A stretch of DNA of 64,000 bases from UBA5951 sp009936885 (GCA_937996625.1 CALKVA010000001.1:62001-126000), one strand, 5' to 3'; shown: positions 1 through 9,726, counted from the stretch's first letter. Notes: a model not told the origin generated them from the sequence alone. A program made the numbers and translations.

Positions 1-221
1 ATATGTTTTCTAGACGATAATGTGCGCAATCCCAATGTTCGCGCTTTTTCCAAGGGGACACGAAGTGTCATACGATCCTGCTCAAACCTTATAACCATAA
101 GCTGAACATCTATCCCAGCTATTTGGGATTTTTCTGTTCCCAAAATTTTGCCAACACCGTGTGTTGGATAGACTACGAAGTCCCCATCTTGATACGTAAA
201 TTCTTTAATTTTAGTCATCAT
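1..221 (-). CDS. CarD/CdnL-family transcriptional regulator (partial, N-terminal part)
   Basis: Reading the minus strand from 221 gives an open frame that runs off the left edge of the window. It begins MMTKIKEF and continues with GDFVVYPTHGVGKI, the RNA-polymerase-interacting (Tudor-like) start of CarD/CdnL proteins. Two in-frame ATGs (221 and 218) are possible starts; a weak GGA precedes them. CarD-family proteins bind the RNA polymerase beta subunit and stabilise open complexes, mainly at rRNA and growth-related promoters. The gene lies downstream of fdxA on the same strand, a neighbourhood common in alphaproteobacteria. Only about 73 codons are visible, so the DNA-binding C-terminal half is not seen. 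Confidence 0.85.
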   Translation of the reverse strand, partial: MMTKIKEFTYQDGDFVVYPTHGVGKILGTEKSQIAGIDVQLMVIRFEQDRMTLRVPLEKARTLGLRTLSSRKH

Positions 222-389
222 TCCAAATCAAATGCACTTTTAATTAAGCGCTATTTTTATCTCTTTATTGATGTTAAGCGCGCAATCGCCCTAATCAGAA
301 AAATTGGTAATTTTTTAAATTTTTCCCCTTAAAACAGTACCATAATCTGAACCATTTTACAAATCATTGTTTGTTTTAGCGCCACAAGG

Positions 390-728
390 CTAGTTTTGGG
401 AAGCTGGTTTATCAATAAAAAGGGTTTTGAATTTATTGACTTTATCTAGATTTTCATCTGCATCAGGCAGGGGATCACGCCGCTCTGTAATATTTGGCCA
501 GATTGAACTTTTCTCCAAATTAAACTGCACCCAATGAGCCGCGCCATTTTCGGTATCTGGAAGGATTGCTTCTGGGGGACATTCTGGCTCACAAACCCCG
601 CAATCAATACATTCGTCTGGATGTATGACAAGCATGTTTTCACCCTCGTAAAAGCAATCTACCGGGCACACTTCAACACAGTCCGTATATTTGCACGATA
701 TGCATTTATCATTCACAATATAGGTCAT
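390..728 (-). CDS. fdxA: Ferredoxin FdxA, 7Fe-8S type
   Basis: A 112-residue ferredoxin that carries electrons in the cytoplasm. The N-terminal half has CISCKYTDCVEVCPVDC followed by CIDCGVCEPECP, the cysteine pattern of FdxA proteins carrying one [3Fe-4S] and one [4Fe-4S] cluster, with the characteristic FYEGENMLVIHPDECIDCG stretch. The acidic C-terminal tail is typical of the family. The frame is open five codons further upstream (to 743), but the family normally begins MTY(I/V)V, and a GAGAG sits just ahead of the ATG at 728, so I chose that start. It follows the S4 and TerB genes and precedes carD on the same strand. The redox partner cannot be told from the sequence. Confidence 0.93.
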   Translation of the reverse strand: MTYIVNDKCISCKYTDCVEVCPVDCFYEGENMLVIHPDECIDCGVCEPECPPEAILPDTENGAAHWVQFNLEKSSIWPNITERRDPLPDADENLDKVNKFKTLFIDKPASQN

Positions 729-786
729 TTTACTCTCATTCACATTCTAAGACGTAATATGATATCGCATAAAACATCTCTGTAAT

Positions 787-1269
787 TTAGGCAAGACGTG
801 TTCTTGCCTGTTGTTTTGCTTTTCCAGAATCTACGTCTGATACAAATAACAGCCCCGACAGTCTTCTCATTAAGTTTGATTCCAGATGGTCAATCTCATC
901 ATCTGCTAATACAATTTGCCACAACATAGATAAGATATATACCCGCTCTTCATAATCACAAGCTTCTCTAATCTGCTTTGTTAAACTATGAAATTCATGT
1001 TTATGCCCTGCATCCTCAATCAGTTTTTGTATTGTCTGCGTTGCTTGCTCCTCAGATATATTAAAAAAGCTGCAAATGGCGTGTTTTGTCTGCTCAATTT
1101 CTTCACTATCAATTTGGCCATCTATCATTGCCGCTTCTAGGAGCAATGCTGAAACAGCTTCAACAAGATTATCATCTTGCACATGCGGATCCGGGTCATC
1201 TGATGATACCCAGTTTTTAAGAAATTCGATCACAGCATTCTCCTTAAATTTATTTTGCTTATGGCGCAA
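787..1269 (-). CDS. TerB-family (tellurite resistance TerB-like) protein
   Basis: A 160-residue soluble, mostly helical acidic protein. The central part (LLLEAAMIDGQIDSEEI, then a second block near LWQIVLADDEIDHLE) shows the two Asp-rich repeats of the TerB/DjlA-N fold. TerB-like domains bind divalent metal and often act as adaptors; the cellular role in this family is unknown, and tellurite resistance is a historic label. Its start overlaps the 3' end of the S4-domain gene by 11 bases, implying translational coupling. It sits between the S4 gene and fdxA. I am confident of the family and not of any function. Confidence 0.8.
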   Translation of the reverse strand: MRHKQNKFKENAVIEFLKNWVSSDDPDPHVQDDNLVEAVSALLLEAAMIDGQIDSEEIEQTKHAICSFFNISEEQATQTIQKLIEDAGHKHEFHSLTKQIREACDYEERVYILSMLWQIVLADDEIDHLESNLMRRLSGLLFVSDVDSGKAKQQARTRLA

Positions 1270-1657
1270 AGCTATCTTTTAATCGCTCTGTTTCTCGTCG
1301 TTGCTTTTTCGTAGGTCTGCCCGTTCCTGTCTCACGCCTCTCAAAATCTACATCTTTGTTTTTATCTTGTTTACTAGGCTCTGAGATTATTGGTGAAAGG
1401 TCTTCATATAACGCTATTGCCTCTGTTGGTGGGCCTCTTCTTTGGCCTATTTCCAATATTTTTATTACTCTTACATGTTTGGCTTGCGGGAAGGTCAGAA
1501 CCATTCCAATAATTGCTGTTCGGTGCGGTTTATTAGTAATGTCACCATTTATACGTAGTTTTCCAGACTGGATTAATTTAGTTGCCTGTGTTCTGGTTTT
1601 AAAAAACCGTGCATACCAGAGCCATTTATCCAGCCTTGTTATCGTCTCTTCAGTCAT
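1259..1657 (-). CDS. S4-domain RNA-binding protein (Hsp15/HslR-like)
   Basis: A 132-residue basic protein. Residues about 8-60 form an S4 RNA-binding domain (RLDKWLWYARFFKTRTQA, then LIQSGKLRINGD). This is the arrangement of heat-shock protein 15, which in E. coli binds stalled 50S subunits carrying tRNA-nascent chains. The C-terminal tail is Lys/Arg-rich (RRETGTGRPTKKQRRETERL), as in alphaproteobacterial relatives. The ATG abuts the helicase stop codon with no gap, and the 3' end overlaps terB-like by 11 bases, so it is probably cotranscribed and coupled with both. An RNA-related role fits the helicase neighbour. Confidence 0.88.
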   Translation of the reverse strand: MTEETITRLDKWLWYARFFKTRTQATKLIQSGKLRINGDITNKPHRTAIIGMVLTFPQAKHVRVIKILEIGQRRGPPTEAIALYEDLSPIISEPSKQDKNKDVDFERRETGTGRPTKKQRRETERLKDSFAP

Positions 1658-4516
1658 TTATTTTTTTAGATTGGCAAGAATTGCAAATGGGGAATGCGGA
1701 TTTACGTCCACTAGTTTTGATGCTTTTTTTGCAGCCTTTTGATGATTTGCTTTTTGGTGAGACCCTTTTTGATTATTGTTCCTCTTAAATGGTTTTTGGA
1801 ATTGGGAGCTCCCATTTCTATTCTGGTTTTTTTGTCTGCCTCTGCTCTCACCTGATTTAGCTTCGCTCATCCGTCTGTTATTTTGTCGCTGCTTTTTAAT
1901 AAAAACATAAATTGCTGGCTTTTCGGGGTCTTCTGCTGGCTCTTCTCTTACCTTTTCAAACCCTAAATCCACTATCATAGAGGCCATAATATCTCTGCCG
2001 ACCCCTGCAAGAGACAACATCTCATCTGTAATACCAAACTCGCCAGACCTTGCAGCAGTCCTTACAAGGGCTGCAACACGCTCTACCATATCAACGCGCA
2101 TTACCTTATCACCAATTCGCCGATAGCCGGCTGATAGCCAGTAATTATCAGCAATACCCTCAACTAGATCAATTGAGACTCTACCTTCAGGTGGTGGGCC
2201 GCAGGCTGGAAAATCTTGATTATAAATCGAATACAGCATTACCCGTAATTTAATAGCTGCAGGCTTAAGCAATTCAGGCATGAAGACTGTTTCGGTGCCA
2301 ATGCGAATTCCTGCTCTCGCTAGAAAAGGCTTGTCGCTATCTGGCATTTCTTTTAATTGATCTGAGATAAGGGTTCGGCTCATCACACCTAGATTTTCAT
2401 AAAGCCGAAACATGATGCCGCGCGCAATCCCGCTCATCATAGGGGCTTGCTGTATTGATGCTTCTTGGCCCGTCTCATCAGAATGGATAGGTGCCTCGAT
2501 AAGGTTATTTTCTGGTTGCTTAGCATGTGTGGCTTGTTGCGTGTTTAGTGTAGCAGCATCATTTTGAATGGGCTCAGCCTTTGATTGCGGTAACACTTCA
2601 ACCTCGGATGTTTCTTTCTGTTCTATCTTATTATTCTTGGCCTTACTATTAGCTAGGTCTATGTTTTGAAGTTGTAATAAATTTCCAAGAAGCGTATCTA
2701 CCTTCTCCCTAAAAATAGCTGTGAGCTTTTCTTTAATGCGCTGTTTTTGATCTATGGACAGCAATTCACTATCAAAAACGTCTACTCTTGGCGAATATAG
2801 CTGCTCAGATTTTATAAGCCTAGCAATGTTGGTATCACGCCAATTAACGCCTGCCTTTTCATCTAATTTAAAGGCCCCTTCTGCTGAAGCAATAACAGCT
2901 TTAACACGCCTTTCAATTTCATCTGGCAATGCTTTGCGCGCTGCTGCTAAAATCATGGCTTTTTCGTCATTTTCAGAGATGGCTGGAAAAAATGTAAAAC
3001 CGTTAAGGGTTCCTACTTCCTCTCCTTCCACTATCACTGTTCCGTCCATTTTTACAGATGAAATCAAATTAGTTGCTTCCTTTAGTCGTCTTGATAAATG
3101 TGCTGCGCGTTTATCTACAAAGCGCTGTGTTAATCTATTATGTAGCTCGTCTGATAGTCTATCTTCAATTGTTCTTGCTAGATGTTGCCATTCTTCTGGC
3201 TCATCCGTCCAGCTTGTTTTATGTGTAATATAGGTCCAAGTGCGTATATGCGCAATTCTTGTCATTAAAGCATCTATATCTCCGTCTAGTCTTTCAAGAT
3301 GTGATAGCTGAGTTGCAACCCATTTTTTGTCAAGTTTTCCACTAGTCGCTAAATTTATATATATTCGGGCAAGCATAACGGTATGACTATCTGTCATCAT
3401 ATTACGGAAATCTGGGATTTGGGCTACATCCCATAATAGTCGTAGCCGTGTTTTGTTACTTGCAAGCTCGGCTATATCAGGGATAACGGCAAGGGCTTGC
3501 AATGTTAAATGATCTATTGCATCTGCTTTTCGAAGTAAAAATGGCTCTGGCGCAGGTGTGTCCAAGGAGCTTAAAAGACCCCTAAGACTCTCAAAAGAGA
3601 GCTTTCGATTACGCCAATAAAGCTGCCTGTGAGGGGAAAAGATATGATTCTCAATAGCATCAATCATATTATCTTCTAATGGTCGGCATCCTTGTGTTAC
3701 GCCAAATGTTCCATCTTGGGTGTATCTGCCTGCACGACCCACGATTTGTGCCAATTCAGCTGGATAAAGGTGACGCATATGCTTACCATCAAACTTGGTA
3801 TCAGCTGCCAACGCAACATGCTGAATATCCATATTCAAACCCATGCCAATAGCGTCCGTTGCGATCAGAAAATCAACCTCGCCAGACTGATACATACCAA
3901 CTTGCGCATTTCGGGTTCTAGGCGATAATGCGCCCATTACCACAGCAGTTCCGCCGCGCTGTCTTCTAACTGTCTCTGCTAGGTGATATACATCAGGCGC
4001 GCTAAAGGCGACGATGGCAGACCGGCGCAATAGACGCGTAACTTTTTTCTGACCACTATAAGTCAGTCTAGACAATCTCATTCTGGTTTCGAAAACCGCA
4101 TCTGGAAGTAGCTTTTTGAGCAATGGGCGCATCGTCTCAGCCCCTAATAGTAATGTCTCATGCCTTCCTCTTGCATGCAAAATTCTATCCGTAAATACAT
4201 GGCCTCTCTGGCTGTCGCTTGCTAGTTGAACCTCATCTATCGCAAGACATTCAACACTCACCTCAAGAGGCATAGCCTCAACAGTGCAACAATAAAACCT
4301 AGCATGCTTGGGAAGAATTTTTTCCTCCCCAGTTATTAATGCAACCTGTGAGGCGCCAACTCTTGCCACCAGCCTATCATAATTCTCGCGTGCCAATAAT
4401 CTTAGTGGAAAGCCTATCATACCAGACTGGTACGCTAGCATTCTCTCAATAGCATAGAAGGTTTTGCCAGTATTTGTCGGGCCTAACAAAATAGTAATTT
4501 TTGGTGCATGTAGCAT
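1658..4516 (-). CDS. SUV3-like DExH-box RNA helicase with long C-terminal extension
   Basis: A 952-residue superfamily 2 helicase. The Walker A motif GPTNTGKT is at residues 12-19, the DEVQ box (motif II) at 94-97, and the C-terminal helicase domain has ATDAIGMGLNMDI and QIVGRAGRYT (motifs V and VI). The very short N-terminus before Walker A and the DEVQ box resemble the mitochondrial degradosome helicase SUV3. After about residue 450 comes a helical region, then a low-complexity Gln/Glu/Ala linker (about 640-700), a conserved domain, and a Lys/Arg/Gln/Asn-rich tail (about 885-952) likely to bind RNA. It is the first gene of a minus-strand run with the S4 protein. The substrate is presumably structured RNA; this is inference. 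Confidence 0.88.
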   Translation of the reverse strand: MLHAPKITILLGPTNTGKTFYAIERMLAYQSGMIGFPLRLLARENYDRLVARVGASQVALITGEEKILPKHARFYCCTVEAMPLEVSVECLAIDEVQLASDSQRGHVFTDRILHARGRHETLLLGAETMRPLLKKLLPDAVFETRMRLSRLTYSGQKKVTRLLRRSAIVAFSAPDVYHLAETVRRQRGGTAVVMGALSPRTRNAQVGMYQSGEVDFLIATDAIGMGLNMDIQHVALAADTKFDGKHMRHLYPAELAQIVGRAGRYTQDGTFGVTQGCRPLEDNMIDAIENHIFSPHRQLYWRNRKLSFESLRGLLSSLDTPAPEPFLLRKADAIDHLTLQALAVIPDIAELASNKTRLRLLWDVAQIPDFRNMMTDSHTVMLARIYINLATSGKLDKKWVATQLSHLERLDGDIDALMTRIAHIRTWTYITHKTSWTDEPEEWQHLARTIEDRLSDELHNRLTQRFVDKRAAHLSRRLKEATNLISSVKMDGTVIVEGEEVGTLNGFTFFPAISENDEKAMILAAARKALPDEIERRVKAVIASAEGAFKLDEKAGVNWRDTNIARLIKSEQLYSPRVDVFDSELLSIDQKQRIKEKLTAIFREKVDTLLGNLLQLQNIDLANSKAKNNKIEQKETSEVEVLPQSKAEPIQNDAATLNTQQATHAKQPENNLIEAPIHSDETGQEASIQQAPMMSGIARGIMFRLYENLGVMSRTLISDQLKEMPDSDKPFLARAGIRIGTETVFMPELLKPAAIKLRVMLYSIYNQDFPACGPPPEGRVSIDLVEGIADNYWLSAGYRRIGDKVMRVDMVERVAALVRTAARSGEFGITDEMLSLAGVGRDIMASMIVDLGFEKVREEPAEDPEKPAIYVFIKKQRQNNRRMSEAKSGESRGRQKNQNRNGSSQFQKPFKRNNNQKGSHQKANHQKAAKKASKLVDVNPHSPFAILANLKK

Positions 4517-4654
4517 TCGACACCTAGTTGCCTAATTCATATTGACGGCTACGCTTGACTGTTTTGTGAGGTGGTTTTGCCTAATCTTATTGTATCCTAG
4601 GCCAAAAACGAGCAATTAACATCATTTTATTGCACTGTTGTGAGCTTAAATTTC

Positions 4655-4685
4655 CCCCAGCATCTGATTTACAAGATGCTAGGGG
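4655..4685 (-). terminator. Hairpin downstream of acnA, possible terminator
   Basis: Eleven paired bases (CCCC plus AGCATCT against AGATGCT plus GGGG, with one bulged A) enclose an 8-base loop, 14 bases past the acnA stop codon. No U-run follows on either strand, so it may act as an RNA-stabilising or Rho-assisted end rather than a classic intrinsic terminator. Confidence 0.5.
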
Positions 4686-4698
4686 AAGTCATGAGTGC

Positions 4699-7374
4699 TT
4701 AAGCTGCCGCTAATTGACGTAAAACATAATGCAGAATGCCGCCATGACGGAAATATTCTGCTTCACCTGCGGTATCGATTCTTGCAAGCAAGGTAATGTG
4801 TTTTTCAGAACCATCTTCATAAGTAACAGTAGCCTGTAACTTTTTACCTGGTGTGACACCATCTGCAATACCCGTGATATTCACAGTTTCAGACCCGCTA
4901 AGTTTTAGGGTTTCACGTGTATCCTCATTCGTAAATTGAAGTGGAAGCACGCCCATACCAATGAGATTAGAGCGATGAATCCTCTCAAAACTCTCAACAA
5001 TAACAGCAGAAACACCCAGAAGCCTTGTTCCCTTTGCTGCCCAGTCACGACTTGAACCTGTTCCATATTCTTTGCCGCCAACAACAACAAGCGGTGTTTG
5101 CTCACTTGCATACCGCATGGCAACATCATAAATCGGGGCAACATCACCAGATGGTATATGAACAGCATAGCCGCCTGTTGTACCTGAAGCAGCCTCATTT
5201 TTTAGCCTGATATTTGCAAATGTTCCTCGCATCATGATTTCATGATTTCCGCGTCTTGCCCCATAGGAGTTAAAGTCGTGCTGCGAAATCTGTCTCTCTG
5301 AGAGAAAATCACCAGCTGGACTATCCTTTCTGATAGCCCCTGCAGGGCTTATATGGTCAGTAGTAATAGAATCTCCCAAGACTGCAAGAATTCGCGCCTG
5401 ATTAATGTCACTGGCTGCATCTGGAACCTCTGCTGTCATGCCTTCAAAATAAGGTGGATTTTGAACATAAGTTGAATCGCCATCCCAATTATAAGTCAGA
5501 CTATTGGTACTTTGTATCTGCTGCCATTCGGCTGGACCTGTAAACACATCTGCATATCTGGATTGGAATAACTGCCTGCTTACGACTGCATCCAGCTCAG
5601 CCCTGATAGCCGCATTTGATGGCCAAATGTCTGAAAGAAAAACTTCATTTCCATCCTTATCAGTTCCTAATGACTCTTTATTCACAATTTTAGTAACAGA
5701 ACCTGCAAGAGCATAAGCAACAACCAATGGCGGTGAGGCAAGATAGTTAGCGGCAACATGTGGGCTTATTCTTCCCTCAAAATTTCGATTTCCAGACAAG
5801 ACGGATGTTACAATAAGTTCTCCTTTTTCCACCGCATCTGCCAATGGCGGCTCTAACGGGCCAGAATTACCAATACAGGTTGTACACCCATACCCAACCG
5901 TATTAAAACCAAGCGCATTTAAATGTTCAGATAAGCCTGCGGCATTTAAATAATCAGTGACGACTTGTGAGCCAGGTGCAAGAGAGGTTTTAACCCATGG
6001 CTTTACAGTTAATCCGCGTTCATTTGCTGCCTTGGCAAGAAGCCCCGCTGCAATCAAAACTGTTGGATTTGATGTATTGGTACAACTTGTTATTGCCGCA
6101 ATTACAACATCACCATCTGTGAGATTATAGTCTTTTGATTCAACCATCTGAGATTTTGGAGTATCTCTTTTAGTTGTTTGCACCAATGTATCAGCAAAGC
6201 TTTGAGCAATATTGCCTAATTCAACCCTATCTTGTGGTCGCTTAGGCCCTGCAAGAGAAGGCACAACCGTTGATAAATTCAAGGACAAGGTATCTGTGAA
6301 ATGAGGTGCATCATCTGGCTGGTGCCACATCATCTGTGCTTTTGCATATGCTTCTACCAATGCAATTCGTTGCTCTTCTCGCCCAGTGAGCTGCAAATAA
6401 TTTATAGTTTCACCATCAATTGGGAAAAAGCCACAAGTTGCCCCATATTCAGGCGCCATATTTGCGATTGTTGCTCTGTCAGCCAATGATAATTCATGGA
6501 CACCTGGGCCGTAAAATTCAACAAACTTTCCAACAACTCCTTTTTGTCTGAGTGCTTGTACGATCATTAAAACCAGATCCGTGGCAGTTGCGCCTTCTGG
6601 CAAAGCACCGTCCAGATAAAAACCGATAACATCTGGAACCAGCATCGAGATGGGCTGCCCTAGCATCGAGCTTTCCGCTTCAATTCCGCCAACACCCCAA
6701 CCAAGAACAGAAAGACCATTTACCATTGTTGTATGGCTGTCTGTGCCAACAACTGAATCAGGGTAAGCAACCGTCATATTCCCTTCTTGCTTAGTCCAGA
6801 CTGTTTGCGCAAGGTATTCCAAATTCACCTGATGACAAATCCCAGTGCCAGGAGGAACCACTCGGAAATTGCTGAATGCCTTCGAGCCCCATCTTAAAAA
6901 CTCATACCGTTCGGCATTTCTCTCAAACTCTACTTTTGTGTTTTTTTCTAGTGAGTCACCACTACCAAAATAATCAACCATAACAGAATGATCTATCACA
7001 AGATCAACAGGCGATAATGGGTTGATTTTTTCAGGATCACCGCCAATAGCGCTCATCGCATCACGCATCGCAGCTAAATCAACAACTGCCGGAACGCCTG
7101 TGAAATCTTGCATCAAAACACGCGCAGGTCTAAACGCGATTTCATTCGCATCACCCTTGTTATCAGCCCAGTTTGCAACCGCAATAATATCGTCATCTGT
7201 AACGGTATCACCATCATGGTTCCGCAACAAATTTTCCAAGAGAACCTTCAAAGAATAGGGTAATTTATGGATGTATGGATAGGTTTTTGCCAGTTCAGGC
7301 AGTGAATAATAAGTATAGGTTTGGTCTGCGACCACTAATTGCTGGCGGCATTTATCTTTTAATGTTTCTGTCAT
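4699..7374 (-). CDS. acnA: Aconitate hydratase A
   Basis: An 891-residue aconitase that interconverts citrate and isocitrate in the TCA cycle, at full family length. The [4Fe-4S] ligands are visible as C431 in TSCTNTSNP and C497/C500 in YGCTTCIGNSG. The swivelling C-terminal domain has GDSITTDHISPAG and KEYGTGSSRDWAAKG. The start is well supported by GGGGAGA about 7 bases upstream of ATG. It is transcribed divergently from ccmA across a 233-base gap that must hold both promoters. The divergent acnA/ccm pair occurs in many alphaproteobacteria. A hairpin follows the stop codon. Confidence 0.97.
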   Translation of the reverse strand: MTETLKDKCRQQLVVADQTYTYYSLPELAKTYPYIHKLPYSLKVLLENLLRNHDGDTVTDDDIIAVANWADNKGDANEIAFRPARVLMQDFTGVPAVVDLAAMRDAMSAIGGDPEKINPLSPVDLVIDHSVMVDYFGSGDSLEKNTKVEFERNAERYEFLRWGSKAFSNFRVVPPGTGICHQVNLEYLAQTVWTKQEGNMTVAYPDSVVGTDSHTTMVNGLSVLGWGVGGIEAESSMLGQPISMLVPDVIGFYLDGALPEGATATDLVLMIVQALRQKGVVGKFVEFYGPGVHELSLADRATIANMAPEYGATCGFFPIDGETINYLQLTGREEQRIALVEAYAKAQMMWHQPDDAPHFTDTLSLNLSTVVPSLAGPKRPQDRVELGNIAQSFADTLVQTTKRDTPKSQMVESKDYNLTDGDVVIAAITSCTNTSNPTVLIAAGLLAKAANERGLTVKPWVKTSLAPGSQVVTDYLNAAGLSEHLNALGFNTVGYGCTTCIGNSGPLEPPLADAVEKGELIVTSVLSGNRNFEGRISPHVAANYLASPPLVVAYALAGSVTKIVNKESLGTDKDGNEVFLSDIWPSNAAIRAELDAVVSRQLFQSRYADVFTGPAEWQQIQSTNSLTYNWDGDSTYVQNPPYFEGMTAEVPDAASDINQARILAVLGDSITTDHISPAGAIRKDSPAGDFLSERQISQHDFNSYGARRGNHEIMMRGTFANIRLKNEAASGTTGGYAVHIPSGDVAPIYDVAMRYASEQTPLVVVGGKEYGTGSSRDWAAKGTRLLGVSAVIVESFERIHRSNLIGMGVLPLQFTNEDTRETLKLSGSETVNITGIADGVTPGKKLQATVTYEDGSEKHITLLARIDTAGEAEYFRHGGILHYVLRQLAAA

Positions 7375-7607
7375 TAGTATCTCCCCCTAGTCTGTTTCAT
7401 CACAAACAGGTTAATTGCACATTTTGAGTTATGGCCGGATGAGGTGCGCCAACATTCGGTCAGCGAGACTATAACGTAATTTGCATTTTTTTTCCAGATT
7501 AAACCCATGATTATTCGGAGGCATTATTTCTCTCATTAAAAATCACCACTCCTATTTTGGCACAAAATGACTAGACCCAATTGATAAAATCAGTTTAAAA
7601 AATAGGT

Positions 7608-8243
7608 ATGGTTGCACTCCAGTCGATTGAAGATGAATTATTCCTGTCCAAAGTAAGCATCTTTCGTGGTCACAAATTAATCGTAGACGAGATATCATTT
7701 CGATTGCCTGCTGGCGGCATATGTCTGATTCAAGGGCCAAATGGGGCAGGAAAAACAAGTCTTCTTCGTGTTGTTGCGGGCTTCCTTCCTGCTAGTGCTG
7801 GGGTGTTAAGTCTTGGCGCTCACCTGTTTAATCCGATTAAATCAATCTTACCTATCTGGTATATTGGCGCTCCATTCGGATTTCATCCAAGCTTAACAGC
7901 TGCCAAAAATCTCTCTCAAATCGCATCCATGCGTAATCTATCGCTGCCTATCGATGATAGCTTTCGTATTAAAGACTTTGCTGACCAGCCTTTGCGCACA
8001 TTATCATCTGGTCAATTACAACGTCTTGCTCTCAGCCAATTACTTCTTCGAAAAGACAGCTATACGCCTGACCTCTGGTTGCTTGATGAGCCAAATAGCG
8101 CTCTTGATTCATATCATTGCCTTATCCTTGAGACTATGATTGAAGAACATCTTCGCTCTGGAGGCCGTGTTATAGCTGCTACGCATCAGCCATTATGTGA
8201 GCATCTCTCGCCAGAAATTATTCAGCTGGAGGCACGAAAATGA
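7608..8243 (+). CDS. ccmA: Heme exporter ATP-binding protein CcmA
   Basis: A 211-residue ABC ATPase of system I cytochrome c maturation. It has Walker A GPNGAGKTS near residue 43, the signature LSSGQLQRLALSQ, Walker B LWLLDEPNSALD and the H-loop AATHQP. CcmA with CcmB and CcmC releases heme-loaded CcmE at the periplasmic face of the inner membrane. It is the first gene of ccmABCD, and its stop overlaps the ccmB start (ATGA). ccmE, ccmF, ccmG and ccmH are not in the window. Their absence here is normal when the ccm genes are split into two loci. Confidence 0.95.
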   Translation: MVALQSIEDELFLSKVSIFRGHKLIVDEISFRLPAGGICLIQGPNGAGKTSLLRVVAGFLPASAGVLSLGAHLFNPIKSILPIWYIGAPFGFHPSLTAAKNLSQIASMRNLSLPIDDSFRIKDFADQPLRTLSSGQLQRLALSQLLLRKDSYTPDLWLLDEPNSALDSYHCLILETMIEEHLRSGGRVIAATHQPLCEHLSPEIIQLEARK

Positions 8244-8917
8244 TACTCATTTTCTGGGAATATTTCAAACGGGAGTTCGAAATAAGCATTTCTCAAGCAA
8301 CTGATATCTTGAGCCAAATTGGCTTTTTCATGTTGATTATGGTGCTATTTCCGCTTGCTTTGGGCCCAGACCCAGACCAGCTAAAGCAATTTGGAATCGC
8401 GATTATCTGGATTGCGGCCTTTGTATCAATTGTACCCGCATATGAGCGATTATTCTCAGATGATTATACCCATGGATTTATTGAAAAAGCGCTCCATAAC
8501 GCTCAGCCCCTTGGCTGTTATGCTGCTGCAAAGTGTTTTTGCTTCTATTTAGTTACAACCGTGCCTTTGCTTATTATATTGCCTTTGATTTGCTTGATGA
8601 TTGGAATTAATTCATCCTTGTATTTTGAGATTGCGCTATCACTTCTGCTTGGTATGCTTGGTATGACATTACTAGGCGGCATCGCCTCAGGGCTGGTATT
8701 GGGAGCAAGAAGAGCCGCTATTCTAGGAGCTGTATTAATTCTACCGCTCAGTCTTCCGATATTGATTTTTGGGACTATGTCAGGATTGGCACTGATGGAA
8801 TCAGAGCCCATAAAACCCCATCTATATCTTTTGATAGCACTGGATTTATGCCTTATTGTCATCTCAATTCCTGCAATGCAGCTAGGCCTGAAAAACGCAA
8901 TAGAAAATGATTCATGA
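8240..8917 (+). CDS. ccmB: Heme exporter membrane protein CcmB
   Basis: A 225-residue integral membrane protein with about six hydrophobic helices, matching CcmB in length and character. The N-terminus has the cytoplasmic EYFKREFEIS segment. FPLALGPDPDQLKQFGIAIIW and the later LLLGMLGMTLLGGIASGLVLGARR are family hallmarks. CcmB forms the membrane part of the CcmABCD complex that loads heme onto CcmE. The gene overlaps ccmA by four bases and is followed by ccmC after 80 bases. Confidence 0.93.
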   Translation: MILIFWEYFKREFEISISQATDILSQIGFFMLIMVLFPLALGPDPDQLKQFGIAIIWIAAFVSIVPAYERLFSDDYTHGFIEKALHNAQPLGCYAAAKCFCFYLVTTVPLLIILPLICLMIGINSSLYFEIALSLLLGMLGMTLLGGIASGLVLGARRAAILGAVLILPLSLPILIFGTMSGLALMESEPIKPHLYLLIALDLCLIVISIPAMQLGLKNAIENDS

Positions 8918-8997
8918 TTATGCTACCAAAACCTCGTTTCTTATTCTCTTACATATCAGCAGAGAAGTGTTAAAAATGTCTATCAGCAAGGACAACT

Positions 8998-9711
8998 ATG
9001 TTTGATTACTTTGCAAATCCAACTAGATTCAGCAAAATAGCTCGGCTGATATTGCCCTGGCTTGAAATCATAACCGTTGCGTGTCTTGGATATGGTCTGT
9101 ATCTTGCTCTTTTAAGTTCACCTGCTGATTATCAGCAAGGCGACGCGGTGCGCATTATGTATATTCATGTTCCAGCAGCTTGGATTGCGCTCTCTAGCTA
9201 TTTGCTTTTAGGTATATGTGCATTTTTCTTTCTTATCTGGCGACATCCGTTAGCTGAGATTGCAGCACGTTCTATTGCACCGATTGGAACAGGCTTTGCT
9301 GTCATAACCCTTGTTACAGGTAGCTTGTGGGGCAAGCCTATTTGGGGTGTCTGGTGGGTTTGGGATGGTAGGCTTACTTCAATGTTGATTTTATTCTTCT
9401 TCTTTGTGGGCTATCTTGCACTCTCAAACGCATTTGATCAAACAGAGCGAGGTGCTAGGCCAGCTGCTATCCTTGCTCTGATAGGCTGTATAAACCTTCC
9501 CATTGTTAAATTCTCGGTTGATTGGTGGCATACCTTGCATCAACCAGCAAGTATAATACGCTCTGGCGGTATTGCGATTGACAGCTCCATGCTCTGGCCA
9601 TTATTTACGCTGTTTGTTGCGTTTCAGCTGCTTTTTATTGTAATTGTGCTAACCCGTATGTTGACTGTTCTAAATGAGCGAAAACTTCAAAGCCAGATGA
9701 TACGAGGCTAA
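8998..9711 (+). CDS. ccmC: Heme handling protein CcmC
   Basis: A 237-residue, six-helix membrane protein. The tryptophan-rich heme-handling motif is clear (WGVWWVWDGRLTS), flanked by the two conserved external histidines in HVPAAW and VDWWHTLHQPAS. CcmC presents heme covalently to CcmE in the periplasm. The start is supported by AAGGACAACT immediately before the ATG. It is the third gene of ccmABCD; ccmD follows after 15 bases with its own strong ribosome binding site. Confidence 0.96.
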   Translation: MFDYFANPTRFSKIARLILPWLEIITVACLGYGLYLALLSSPADYQQGDAVRIMYIHVPAAWIALSSYLLLGICAFFFLIWRHPLAEIAARSIAPIGTGFAVITLVTGSLWGKPIWGVWWVWDGRLTSMLILFFFFVGYLALSNAFDQTERGARPAAILALIGCINLPIVKFSVDWWHTLHQPASIIRSGGIAIDSSMLWPLFTLFVAFQLLFIVIVLTRMLTVLNERKLQSQMIRG

Positions 9712-9726
9712 AAATGGAGGCTGATT

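Noticed and set aside
2754..3233. 159-codon plus-strand open frame inside the helicase gene
   Set aside because: Serine-rich shadow frame antisense to a conserved helicase; no recognisable domain or start signal.
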